Source of the DNA: DASUPK01 sp963800285
GTDB taxonomy: Bacteria; Actinomycetota; Thermoleophilia; Solirubrobacterales; 70-9
Length of the DNA stretch: 64,000 nt
NCBI GenBank assembly: GCA_963800285.1
Contig: CAWDAL010000013.1
Coordinates: forward strand, 248,001-312,000
Direction: 5' to 3'
Part shown: positions 35,925 to 44,419 of the stretch, piece after piece
Layout: each line of letters begins with the position of its first letter
Position numbering within the stretch: position 1 is the stretch's first letter
The notes under the pieces: model-generated
Databases searched by the model: none
Seen by the model: the letters and a program-made list of their open reading frames with translations, nothing else
Told to the model about the DNA's origin: nothing
Translations under genes and position numbers: made by a program

Positions 35925-36640
35925 TTCGCCGCCTCGATCAGGCGCTGGACCTCGTCCTCTCGCCCCTGCTTGATCAGCTCGATCGGGTCGGGGTCGCCGT
36001 TGACGATGCCCTCGAAGAACTCCTTGCGGTCCTGATACGTGGGGAGGGTCCCCTTGGCCCAGCCGCGATGGTCGTTGAGGATCACGGCCAGGCGCGCGTA
36101 CGGCTCGCCGTAGGAAGCGGCGATCTCCCGCTTCATCCGCTTGGCCAGGGCCGGGGAGGCCCCCGCGGTCGAGATCGCGATCGCGAGCGGGCCCGAGCGC
36201 TCGATCGCGGGCAGGATGAAGTTGCAGAGCGGCGGCACGTCGACGACGTTCACCAGCATCGCCCGGCGCTCGGCCCCCTCCGAGATCGAGATGTTGACGT
36301 CCGTGTCGTTGGTTGCGGCGATCGCGAGGAAGGCGCCGTCGAGGTCTCCGTCGACGAAGATGCGCTCATCCCAGGTGATCGAGCCCTCCGCGGCGTAGGT
36401 GGCGAGCTCGGGGATGACCTGGGGGGCGACGACGTGGACGTCGCCGTCGCAGAGCAGCAGCCCGTCGACCTTCTCGAGCGCGACGTCGCCTCCGCCGACC
36501 ACCAGGCAGCGGCGGCCCTTGAGCTTCAGGCAGGCCATGTAGAACGGCGTCTCGAGCATGTCCCGCACGCAGGTCTGGTCGCAGATCCCGCGCTTGAACT
36601 GACAGACGCATTCCTTGCCCTGGAAGGCCGCTGCAGGCAT
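35870..36640 (-). CDS. Precorrin-2 dehydrogenase/sirohydrochlorin ferrochelatase-like (CysG N-domain)
   Basis: 256 residues. From residue ~31 on it follows the CysG N-domain: PFYMACLKLKGRRCLVVGGGDVALEKVDGLL is the NAD-binding start, then VVDVPPLCNFILPAIERSGPLAIAISTAGASPALA, the active-site region, and the helical dimerisation part. The enzyme oxidises precorrin-2 and inserts iron to give siroheme for nitrite/sulfite reductases. Odd features: a Cys-rich N-terminal extension (C-V-C-x5-G-I-C-x3-C in residues 11-24), and a C-terminus encoded by a dispersed repeat. No siroheme-dependent reductase is nearby. Confidence 0.85.
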   Translation of the reverse strand: MPAAAFQGKECVCQFKRGICDQTCVRDMLETPFYMACLKLKGRRCLVVGGGDVALEKVDGLLLCDGDVHVVAPQVIPELATYAAEGSITWDERIFVDGDLDGAFLAIAATNDTDVNISISEGAERRAMLVNVVDVPPLCNFILPAIERSGPLAIAISTAGASPALAKRMKREIAASYGEPYARLAVILNDHRGWAKGTLPTYQDRKEFFEGIVNGDPDPIELIKQGREDEVQRLIEAAKRLQGRSTLERRPKAEAT

Positions 36641-36656
36641 GGGCCAAGGGTAAAGG

Positions 36657-39023
36657 TCAGGCCTGCTTGCGCCGGTGCTTGTGATGGTGCTTGTGCGCGG
36701 CGCGGACCTTGAACGGCTTCGTCCCGCAGCGGAAGAAGTAGGGCAGCGCGCCCAGCGGGGCGGGGACGGTGGCGGTGCCCGGTCCGGCGAACCGCTGTCC
36801 GCTGGGCTCGTGCACCCAGCAGCCGCGCGGGAGCGCCACCGAGCGCGAGGTATCGCCCTTGGTGACCACGGGCGCCACCAGCACGTCGGCCCCGAGCATC
36901 CACTCCTGGTCGCGGCCGGAGACGGGCGCCTCCGGCGCGCTCAGCCAGAGGGGGCGGGTGACCGGCATCCCGGTCCTGCGCCCCTTCTTCCACAGCCTCC
37001 GCATCAGCGGCAGCGCCCGCTCGTGCAGGTCCGCCATCGCCTTCCAGCGGGCGAGGGTGGCGTCACCGTAGGCCCAGGGCATGCGGACGCCGGTGGAGGA
37101 CGAGTTGTGAACGCGGAAGTACGGCGTGAGGGCGGCCCATTCGCTCCAGCGGTCGTACAGCTCCTCGCTGGGCGGCCCGGTCAGGGTGTCGATGTAGCCC
37201 CCGATGTCGGTCGTGTAGCCGAAGGCGCCGCCGACCGCCCGATTGAGCATGTCGGGGGCCAGCGATCGCAGCCCGGAGGCGGCTTCCCAGTCGACCGTCT
37301 CGTCGCCTGGGAAGTTGCCCATCTCGGAGGCCGCGCTGCCGGGCCGGCCGCTGTAGCCCGCTCGGGTGAAGAACCAGATCGGATCGTGCCTTGGGTGCTT
37401 CGCTCCCCAGTGATCGAGGATGCGACGTGAGACCCGGTGGTAGAGAACCGGATAGCGGTTGTGCATCGCCGCCCCGGTGCTGCCGTTGGCGAAGTGCATG
37501 CCGTCCTGGACCTGCTCGCCGAAGTCCTGCATGAACCCGTCGGCCCCGAGCCCGATCAGCAGATTGAGTCGCCGCCGCCACCAGGCCACCGTGGCCGGCT
37601 TGGTGAAGTCGAGCAGCGTCGCGGGGGAGTCGCCGTTGCCGCCGAACTCGTAGGGCGCACCGCTCGCGGTCGTCGCGACCAGCCCGAGCCGCCTGGTCTC
37701 CTCGAAGTCGCCGGGCGGCTGGGTGGCGAGTGCGTCGTCGGAGACGTAGGCGCGGACATAGAGGATCGCGTGGATCCCCATCGCGTGCAGGCGCGCGATC
37801 ACCGAGCGGACATACCCGAGGTCGAGCATCCCCCAGCCCTCGAACCCGTAGGCGGAGATGTGCATGTCGTAGCGGCGGATGTCGGCCAGGTCCTGCTCGA
37901 TCTTGGCCCGGTAGGTGTCGGGGTTCTCGGACGGCGGAGCCCCCGGGAGGGCCGGGGACTTGACGGCCCGCGACAGCGTCGGCCCCTCGGCCCAGCTCGG
38001 CGGCAGGCGATGGCGGCCCGTCACCGAGGTCAGCTCCCGGATCGCGCGGCGGCGGCCGCGCGCCGGGAACACCGTGTAGTCGAGGTGGCCGGAGCTCGCC
38101 TGAACCTGCCAGGCGTCGGGCCGGTCGTTCGCCATCCGCCAGCGCGAGCGCTCGCTCTGGTTGAGGAGGAAGCCGTAGCCGCGGGATGAGACGAACTCCG
38201 CCTGCGGGTAGTAGGCGGCGTTCATGCCGTTCGGGAAGAGGTAGCGCTCGAAGCCTCCGGGCAGCTCGGTGGGGCTCGGGATCCCGCCCAGGTCGGCGAT
38301 GCTGTACGAGGTGCCGGAGCCGACCAGCAGCGGGAACAGCGCCAGGCCCGGCACCAGCGTCTCCGAGCCGCCGAGGTTCTCCTGGACCACGTCGCCGTAG
38401 AGCTTCTCGCCGCGCTTGTCCGTGGTCCCGTGCCTGCCGCCGAACCCGTGGAAGCCCTCGCCGGGCGCGGTGGCGAAGGAATCGCCGAGCGTGATCACCC
38501 CCGCAGGGGAGCTGGGACGCACACGGACGCGGATGCCGCTTGCGCGGTCGGGCTCGATCCGGGCGATCAACCGCCGGCCGGGCTCGTCGGTGGCCAAGGT
38601 GAGCCGAACGCCCTTGCCGCGCCGCTTCGCGGAGATCGCCCGCCGGGCCGCGTAGACCGTCCCGGAGCGGCGATCGAAGAGGGTGTTCCCGTTCCAGAGC
38701 CCGGACTCCCACTGCGGGTGCAGCTCCGTCCCGACCTCGTAGGTGAGCGGGGCGTAGACGGCGTTGTCGGGGTGGCGCTCGAGCGTGAAGGGCTCGGGAT
38801 CGTCGGTGCTGGGAAGCGCCGCCGGAGTCGTCGATGCCGGCGCGCGCAGCTCGCGAAGGACGGTGTGTCCGCGCGACCGGAAGACGAGCCGGAAGGGCGC
38901 CCGGTCGATCACGGCGCGGGCGGCGCCGTTGGTGACCACGATCCGCTTCCCGGTCAGCTTGACCGCCGCACCGGCGGTCGCCGGAATGGCGACCGCGGCG
39001 ATCGCAAGCAGCGACGCCGCCAA
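36657..39023 (-). CDS. Secreted glycoside hydrolase family 31 (alpha-glucosidase-like)
   Basis: 788 residues. A signal peptide (SLLAIAAVAIPATAGA) starts at the TTG at 39023; no other standard start follows the upstream stop. The middle is a GH31 barrel: GADGFMQDFGEQ carries the nucleophile Asp, and the acid/base region is GNFPGDETVDWEAASGL. GYTTDIGGYIDTLTGPPSEELYDRW-type motif (here in parts) is also diagnostic. The C-terminal end is a basic His/Lys tail (HKHHHKHRRKQA). The family cleaves alpha-glucosides or alpha-xylosides outside the cell. The gene lies directly after the epimerase gene on the same strand, 48 bases apart. Confidence 0.88.
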   Translation of the reverse strand: MAASLLAIAAVAIPATAGAAVKLTGKRIVVTNGAARAVIDRAPFRLVFRSRGHTVLRELRAPASTTPAALPSTDDPEPFTLERHPDNAVYAPLTYEVGTELHPQWESGLWNGNTLFDRRSGTVYAARRAISAKRRGKGVRLTLATDEPGRRLIARIEPDRASGIRVRVRPSSPAGVITLGDSFATAPGEGFHGFGGRHGTTDKRGEKLYGDVVQENLGGSETLVPGLALFPLLVGSGTSYSIADLGGIPSPTELPGGFERYLFPNGMNAAYYPQAEFVSSRGYGFLLNQSERSRWRMANDRPDAWQVQASSGHLDYTVFPARGRRRAIRELTSVTGRHRLPPSWAEGPTLSRAVKSPALPGAPPSENPDTYRAKIEQDLADIRRYDMHISAYGFEGWGMLDLGYVRSVIARLHAMGIHAILYVRAYVSDDALATQPPGDFEETRRLGLVATTASGAPYEFGGNGDSPATLLDFTKPATVAWWRRRLNLLIGLGADGFMQDFGEQVQDGMHFANGSTGAAMHNRYPVLYHRVSRRILDHWGAKHPRHDPIWFFTRAGYSGRPGSAASEMGNFPGDETVDWEAASGLRSLAPDMLNRAVGGAFGYTTDIGGYIDTLTGPPSEELYDRWSEWAALTPYFRVHNSSSTGVRMPWAYGDATLARWKAMADLHERALPLMRRLWKKGRRTGMPVTRPLWLSAPEAPVSGRDQEWMLGADVLVAPVVTKGDTSRSVALPRGCWVHEPSGQRFAGPGTATVPAPLGALPYFFRCGTKPFKVRAAHKHHHKHRRKQA

Positions 39024-39071
39024 AGCGCCCCATGACCCGGTGAGTCCGATCCGCCTTCCGATGCGCGGATC

Positions 39072-40016
39072 CTAAGACGCCTCAGCCGCGAGCGTCTCCT
39101 CGAGTCCGGAATCGATCGTGCGCTTCGCCCGCCAGCCGAGACGCTCGGCGGCGAGCGTGGTGTCGAGCACGGTGCGGTCGATCTCCCCGGCGCGGGCGGG
39201 AGCCGGCTCCGGCTCGAAGTCGCCGCGGCCCGCCAGCCGCCCGATCTGCTCGGCGAGCTCGAGCACGGTCGTCTCGACCCCGGTGCCCGCGTTGATCGGC
39301 CCGCTCTCGCCGCTCCCCTCCATCGCGAGCAGGCCGTCGACGACGTCGGCCACGTGGATGTAGTCGCGGGTCTGCTTGCCCGTGCCGAAGACCGTGGGCC
39401 GCCCGCCGTCGCGGGCCAGGGCGCAGAAGATCGCGACCACGCCCGCCTCCGTCGCCGGGTCCTGCCGCGGGCCGTAGACGTTGCCGAGGCGAAGCGTCCC
39501 CGCCGAGAGCTCGCGCGTGCGCGAATAGAGACCGAGGTAGCCCTCCGCGGCCAGCTTGCTCTGCCCGTACACGGAGAACGGCTCGCAGGGCGCCGTCTCG
39601 GCGAAGGGAAGCTCGTCTGGCCGATCGGCTCCCTCTCCATATATGGCGCCCCCGGTCGAGGTGAAGACGAGGCGAGATGACCCGCCGCGGACCGCCGCCT
39701 CAAGCACGTTCACCGTGCCCACCACGTTGAGGCGGGCGTCGAAGCCCGGATCCGCCATCGAGCGCCGCACGTCGATCTGGGCGGCGAGATGGAAGATGCT
39801 GTCGGGCGCGAAGCCCTCGATCGCCTCGAAGACGGCCTGGGCGTCGGCTACGTCGAGCTCGGTGAGCCGCACCCCCGCCTCGAGCGCGCCCGCAAGGTTC
39901 TCCCGCTTGCCGCTCGAGAGGTCGTCCAGCACCAGGACCTCGTCTCCACGCGCGGCCAAAGCATCCACCAGGTGCGAGCCGATGAAGCCCGCGCCGCCTG
40001 TCACCGCAGATTTCAC
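39072..40016 (-). CDS. NAD-dependent UDP-sugar 4-epimerase (extended SDR)
   Basis: 314 residues. GGAGFIGSHLVDAL is the NAD-binding motif, VLDDLSSGKRENL the ribose-binding acidic end, and YGQSKLAAEGYL the catalytic Y-x-x-x-K. FHLAAQIDVRRSMADP and RLGNVYGPRQDP match the UDP-glucose/UDP-GlcNAc 4-epimerase branch. The exact sugar is not decidable. It is probably co-transcribed with the GH31 gene, and the promoter must lie in the 128 bases shared with divergent topA. Confidence 0.88.
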   Translation of the reverse strand: MKSAVTGGAGFIGSHLVDALAARGDEVLVLDDLSSGKRENLAGALEAGVRLTELDVADAQAVFEAIEGFAPDSIFHLAAQIDVRRSMADPGFDARLNVVGTVNVLEAAVRGGSSRLVFTSTGGAIYGEGADRPDELPFAETAPCEPFSVYGQSKLAAEGYLGLYSRTRELSAGTLRLGNVYGPRQDPATEAGVVAIFCALARDGGRPTVFGTGKQTRDYIHVADVVDGLLAMEGSGESGPINAGTGVETTVLELAEQIGRLAGRGDFEPEPAPARAGEIDRTVLDTTLAAERLGWRAKRTIDSGLEETLAAEAS

Positions 40017-40144
40017 GCAGGAGAGACTACGGGCGGAACGTAATAGGCAGCCGAGGACCCCCTGCTACTCTCGCCGACCGCATCGGCCCCTTTCGACGTA
40101 TATGTAGGGGCATCCATGGTCGCGGCTACCGTGAAGGGCCAGAT

Positions 40145-42604
40145 ATGCGACTGATAGTCACCGAGAAGAACAACAGCGCGAAGAAGATCGCCGAGATTCT
40201 GAGCGGCGGAACCGCCAAGGAGGGCGCTTCCTACAAGACGCCCTACTACGAGTGGTCCGACGATCACGGCAATCACATGACGATCGGTCTCAAGGGCCAC
40301 GTCCTCAATCCCGCCTTCCCGGAGTCCTACAACAACTGGCAGGAGACGAATCCGCGCGACCTGATCGACGCGGACCTGATCAAGGAGCCGACCGACAAGA
40401 ACGTCGTGCGGGCCCTGAAGAAGGTGGCCGCCGATGCCGACGACCTCATCATCGCGACGGACTACGACCGCGAGGGCGAGCTGATCGGGCTCGAGGCCCT
40501 GCAGGAGATCGTCGAGGCGAACCCAGATCTGGCGACCGCCGAGGGCGTCCACGACGACGGCACCCCCGTGAAGCGCGCCCGCTACTCCGCACTCACCAAG
40601 GACGAGATCGAGCGCGCCTTCAACAACCTCGACGAGCTCTCGATGCCGCTTGCGAACGCCGGCGCGGCGCGCCAGGACATGGACCTGATCTGGGGCGCGA
40701 CGCTGACCCGCTCGGTCTCGATGGCCACACGGCGCTTCGGGTCCAACTTCCTCTCGGTCGGCCGTGTGCAGAGTCCCACCCTCGGCCTGATCGTCCAGCG
40801 CGAGCTCGAGCGCCGCGCGCACGTGCCCGTCCCCTTCTGGGAGGTGACGGCGACCTTCGCTTACATCCCATCAACGGCCGCCACAAGCACCGCGGCCGAA
40901 TCATTCGTCGCCGAGCACACCACCGACAAGTTCTGGGAGGAGAAGGAGGCCGAGGCCGCGGTCGCCAACTCACAATCTCCTGGCACGGTTGTGGAGATCA
41001 CGGCGCGGAAGAACACCCGCAAGCCGCCCACTCCCCTCAACACCACCGCCTTCACCACCGACGCGTCCAGCCGCCTGGGCATCACCCCCTCGCGCGCGAT
41101 GCGGATCGCCGAGGACCTCTACATGGACGGCTACATCTCCTATCCGCGAACCGACAACACCGTCTACCCGAGCTCGCTCGACACGAAGGAGCTCGTGAAG
41201 CAGCTGGTGGCGGTGGACGACTTCAAGGCGGCCGAGTTCCTGCTCGATGGGCGGACGCTGGAGGCGACCCGCGGCAAGAAGGAGACGACGGACCACCCGC
41301 CGATCTACCCGACGCAGGCGGTCAACCCGAAGCGGCTCGAGGCCCGATCCGAGGCCCATCGCCGGGTCTACGAGCTGGTCGCACGCCGCTTCCTCGCCAC
41401 GTTCTCGCCGCCGATGATTAGTGAGGGGACCAGGGCGAACATCGTCACGGCCAAGGGCGAGGCTTCGGCCGAATCGGGAGAGACCTACTTCGTCCGCGGA
41501 TCCGTCGTGGTCGACCCGGGCTTCGCCGCGATCTACACCTACGCCCGCTCCGCCGACACCGAGATCCCGAAGCTCGAGGAGGGTCAGGAGCTCACCATCG
41601 AGAGCGTCGACCTGGAGGGCAAGGAGACGCCCCCGCCGCCCCGGATCAGCCAGGGCAAGCTGATCGAGATGATGGAGGAGGCCGGCCTCGGCACCAAGGC
41701 GACTCGCGCGGACATCATTCAGAAGCTCTACGACCGCGGCTACGTCTTCAACAACCCGCCGGAGCCCTCGGAGACCGGCATCGCGATGTCGAAGGCGTTC
41801 GAGAACTACGTCCCGCGGATGGCGACGCCCGACATGACCGCCGAGATGGAGGCGGAGATGGATCAGATCGCCGCCGGCGAGATGACCAAGGACGATGTTC
41901 TGCGGGACAGCCGCGACATGCTTCGCTCGGCCTTCGACGAGATGGGCGACGACGTCAAGACCGAGGACGAGGACGCCAAGTGGCGCAAGTTCGCCCGCGA
42001 GGTGTGGGCCGGGATGGACCAGGACCGAATCCTCGGCCCCTGCATCGTCTGCGAGGAGGCCGGCCGCAAACAGGAGGACGGCTCCCCGAACCTGCTGCGG
42101 ATCATCAAGGCGCGCAAGTCGGGCAAGCGCTTCGTCGGCTGCTCCGGCTGGGACGGCGACAATCCGGACTCGCCCGATTCCTGCGACCAGACCTTCCCAC
42201 TGCCGCAGCGCGTGCGCGGCCTCTACAAGATCGAGGAGGTCTGCTCGGTCTGCGGCCGGACGCCGCGACTGCAGGTGGTGCCCTGGCGCGGGCGCCCCTG
42301 GAAGCTCTGCCTGAACGACGAGTGCCCCTCGATGGCGGAGATGAAGCGCCGCCGCGCCGAGCGCGAGGCCGCCAAGGCCGCGAAAGAAGCCGCCGAGGCC
42401 GCCGAGAAGGATGGGGCGGCGAAGGACGCTGAGGTCGATCCCGACGAGGCCGCGAAGGAGGCGGAGAAGATCGCCGGTCAGGCGTCGGCCACGAAGGTCA
42501 AGCGCGCTACGCGAGGCAACGGCGCGAAGGCCAAGAACGGCGCGAAGAAGAACGGCGCCAAGTCGGGCAACGGCTCGAAGGCCAAGCCCCGCGCGAAGAG
42601 CTAG
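40145..42604 (+). CDS. topA: DNA topoisomerase I (type IA), archaeal-like N-terminus
   Basis: 819 residues. Toprim residues are in TDYDREGELIG (from D106), and the catalytic tyrosine is Y333 in GYISYPRTDNT. The start MRLIVTEKNNSAKKIAEILSGG, the strand YKTPYYEWSDDHG, and WGATLTRSVSMATRRFG ... SVGRVQSPTLGLIV look more like euryarchaeal topoisomerase I than the usual bacterial TopA. Two zinc-ribbon-like Cys clusters follow (CIVCEEAG ... GCSGWDG; CSVCGRTP ... CLNDEC). The last ~80 residues are a Lys/Ala/Gly-rich tail (AKNGAKKNGAKSGNGSK), which in actinobacterial enzymes promotes DNA binding. It relaxes negative supercoils. Divergent from the epimerase gene. Confidence 0.93.
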   Translation: MRLIVTEKNNSAKKIAEILSGGTAKEGASYKTPYYEWSDDHGNHMTIGLKGHVLNPAFPESYNNWQETNPRDLIDADLIKEPTDKNVVRALKKVAADADDLIIATDYDREGELIGLEALQEIVEANPDLATAEGVHDDGTPVKRARYSALTKDEIERAFNNLDELSMPLANAGAARQDMDLIWGATLTRSVSMATRRFGSNFLSVGRVQSPTLGLIVQRELERRAHVPVPFWEVTATFAYIPSTAATSTAAESFVAEHTTDKFWEEKEAEAAVANSQSPGTVVEITARKNTRKPPTPLNTTAFTTDASSRLGITPSRAMRIAEDLYMDGYISYPRTDNTVYPSSLDTKELVKQLVAVDDFKAAEFLLDGRTLEATRGKKETTDHPPIYPTQAVNPKRLEARSEAHRRVYELVARRFLATFSPPMISEGTRANIVTAKGEASAESGETYFVRGSVVVDPGFAAIYTYARSADTEIPKLEEGQELTIESVDLEGKETPPPPRISQGKLIEMMEEAGLGTKATRADIIQKLYDRGYVFNNPPEPSETGIAMSKAFENYVPRMATPDMTAEMEAEMDQIAAGEMTKDDVLRDSRDMLRSAFDEMGDDVKTEDEDAKWRKFAREVWAGMDQDRILGPCIVCEEAGRKQEDGSPNLLRIIKARKSGKRFVGCSGWDGDNPDSPDSCDQTFPLPQRVRGLYKIEEVCSVCGRTPRLQVVPWRGRPWKLCLNDECPSMAEMKRRRAEREAAKAAKEAAEAAEKDGAAKDAEVDPDEAAKEAEKIAGQASATKVKRATRGNGAKAKNGAKKNGAKSGNGSKAKPRAKS

Positions 42605-42621
42605 CCCGATCGTGGGCTAGC
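42600..42621. terminator. Bidirectional hairpin between topA and the H1-like gene
   Basis: GCTAGCCC (42600-42607) pairs with GGGCTAGC (42614-42621) around GATCGT. The stem contains the stop codons of both convergent genes. No U-run follows. Confidence 0.6.
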
Positions 42622-43444
42622 CGGTCGCCTGGATCGACCGGGGCCCGGTGGAGGTGCAGCTGGCGATCACGCTCCCGCTCGGGTCCGTCCTGCAGGTCCA
42701 GTCGCCGATCGTCGTGCCGCCGCCCTGGAGGGCCGAGAGCAGGACCGAGTGGGCCTCGCCGCAGCCGGCCGGATCCCCGTCCTTCGCCGAGGAGGTGACG
42801 TCGTAGGTCGTGCCGCTGTTCGCGGTGCCGCTGCCGATGATCGGGTCGCACTTGGATCTGCGGACGACCGGCTTCGCCGCCGGGGTCGCCGCCGACGGGG
42901 AGGTCACCGCCGGCGCGGTGGCGGTTGGAGTCGCGGCGGGTGCCGTCGTCGCCGTCGCCGGGGTGGTGTCCGCGACGGTTGCGTTGTTGTCGTCTCCGCT
43001 TCCGCCCGAGATCAGCACGATCACCACGACGACTGCGGCGAGCAGCGCGGCGACGGCGGCCCAGCGGCCATAGGAGCGGCGCCTGCCGGGGCGCAGGCTC
43101 GGCGCGGTCGCGGCCGCCTTCGCGGCGGCAGCGGTCCTGGCGGACTCCTCCACCTCGGGGACGGCGGCGGCCGCGGCTCTCGCCTCGGCCTTCGAGCCCG
43201 ACTTCGGGGCGGTCTTGCGGACGGTCTTGACCGGTGTCTTGCGCGCCGACGCAGTTGTCTTGCGCTTCGCGGGAGCCTTACGCGTGGACCCTCCCGAGGG
43301 CTTCGCCGGGTGCTTCCCGGTCGAGCCGGCCGGCTTGGCCGAGGAGGCGGAGGTCCGCTTGGCCGCCGACTTCTTCCGGGCGGAGCTCGAGCGGCTCGAG
43401 AAGCTGGACTTGGCGCGATTGCTGGGCTTTTTCGGTGCGGCCAT
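42617..43444 (-). CDS. Membrane protein with histone-H1-like Lys/Ala/Pro-rich N-terminus
   Basis: 275 residues, not a recognised family as a whole. Residues 1-~90 are strongly basic and low-complexity (RKKSAAKRTSASSAKPAGS, TRKAPAKRKTTASARKTPVK), like histone H1 tails and actinobacterial HupB tails. After an Ala-rich stretch comes one membrane helix at ~128-145 (WAAVAALLAAVVVVIVLI), then a Thr/Pro linker and a small outer domain with three cysteines (SKCDP, AGCGEAH, DWTCRT). With Lys-rich residues inside, the protein could bind DNA or ribosomal RNA at the membrane; this is inference. A tiny acidic gene precedes it on the same strand, and it is convergent with topA. Confidence 0.7.
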   Translation of the reverse strand: MAAPKKPSNRAKSSFSSRSSSARKKSAAKRTSASSAKPAGSTGKHPAKPSGGSTRKAPAKRKTTASARKTPVKTVRKTAPKSGSKAEARAAAAAVPEVEESARTAAAAKAAATAPSLRPGRRRSYGRWAAVAALLAAVVVVIVLISGGSGDDNNATVADTTPATATTAPAATPTATAPAVTSPSAATPAAKPVVRRSKCDPIIGSGTANSGTTYDVTSSAKDGDPAGCGEAHSVLLSALQGGGTTIGDWTCRTDPSGSVIASCTSTGPRSIQATG

Positions 43445-43572
43445 CCCTACTCATCATTCATGAGGAGGGCGAATCAGGCGCCGGTGGGGCGGTGGATCAG
43501 CCGCCGAGCGGGGGCGAGTCGGGCACGGCGGGAACCTGCAGATCCCCGCCGCGCTCGGCTCAACCCGTCGGG

Positions 43573-43698
43573 TCAGGCGCCCTCCTCGCCTCCACCCTCG
43601 TCCCCGCCGCCCTCCTGGCCGCCGTCATCGCCGCCGCCCTCCTCGGGGGCGCCGCCTTCCTCAACGTCGGGTGCCGGTGTCTCAGGTGTCTCCAACAT
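43573..43698 (-). CDS. 41-residue acidic Gly/Glu-rich microprotein
   Basis: ATG at 43698 with GGAGAGGAG placed correctly upstream. The product starts MLETPETPAPDVEEGGAPEE and continues with Gly/Asp/Glu only blocks (GGGDDGGQ, GGGDEGGGEEGA) to TGA 43575-43573. No basic residue is present. It is unrelated to any domain I know and is intrinsically disordered. It lies 128 bases upstream of the H1-like basic membrane protein gene on the same strand, so the pair has opposite charge. The good ribosome site argues for a real gene. Confidence 0.6.
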   Translation of the reverse strand: MLETPETPAPDVEEGGAPEEGGGDDGGQEGGGDEGGGEEGA

Positions 43699-43825
43699 CC
43701 CTCACTCCTCTCCTTCGGGTAACCCCGCGCTACCCGCCCGAAGCTCCGGAAAAACGCGCGGGGTGCAGGTAGTTCGAGCCCGCGGTCGGAGGACGGGTGG
43801 CGGCGGCGGTTAGCCTGAGGCGGCG

Positions 43826-44419
43826 ATGTTCATCTCCCTCGAGGGAATCGACGGCTCCGGCAAGAGCACGCAGGCCAAGCTGCTGGCAAAGGCCCTCGGC
43901 GACGTCGTGCTCGTCCGCGAACCGGGAGGAACCGAGACCGGGGAGCGGATCCGCGGGCTGCTCAAGGACCCGAGTCTGGATCTGAACCCCCTCGCCGAGC
44001 TCCTGCTCTTCTGCGCGGCGCGGGCGGAGCTGGTCGCCCAGGTCGTCGGCCCGGCGCGCGAGGCCGGACGCGACGTGGTCTGCGACCGGTTCAGTGATTC
44101 CAGCGTCGCCTATCAGGGCGTCGCGCGGGGGCTGGGGGCAGAGCGGGTCGAGGAGATCTGCGACCTCGCCACCGGAGGGGTCTGGCCCGACCTGACGATC
44201 CTGCTTCGGCTGGAGCCGGATCGGGCTGCGAAGCGGATCGGCCGGCGCAAGGCCGATCGCTTCGAGGAGGAGGGGATCGAGCTGCAGCGCCTGGTGGCGG
44301 AGGGCTACGACGAGGTTGCTCGGCGGCACCCGGATCGCATCCGGATCGTCGATGCGGACGGCAATCGCGATTCGGTCCATGCCGCCGTGCTGGCCGAGGT
44401 GCAGGCGGTGAGAGTGTGA
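43826..44419 (+). CDS. tmk: Thymidylate kinase
   Basis: 197 residues. P-loop LEGIDGSGKSTQAKLL, the DR[Y/F] motif CDRFSDSSVAYQG, the dTMP-binding REPGGTETGERIR, and a LID region with RRKADRFEEE; R in the LID rather than in the P-loop is the type II arrangement. It phosphorylates dTMP to dTDP. The TGA at 44417-44419 overlaps the start of holB (GTGATG), so the two genes are translated together; tmk-holB is a conserved bacterial pair. Confidence 0.95.
   Translation: MFISLEGIDGSGKSTQAKLLAKALGDVVLVREPGGTETGERIRGLLKDPSLDLNPLAELLLFCAARAELVAQVVGPAREAGRDVVCDRFSDSSVAYQGVARGLGAERVEEICDLATGGVWPDLTILLRLEPDRAAKRIGRRKADRFEEEGIELQRLVAEGYDEVARRHPDRIRIVDADGNRDSVHAAVLAEVQAVRV

Noticed and set aside
37063..39033. 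656-codon frame overlapping the GH31 gene
   Set aside because: Shadow frame of GH31; Arg/Pro-rich with no domain.
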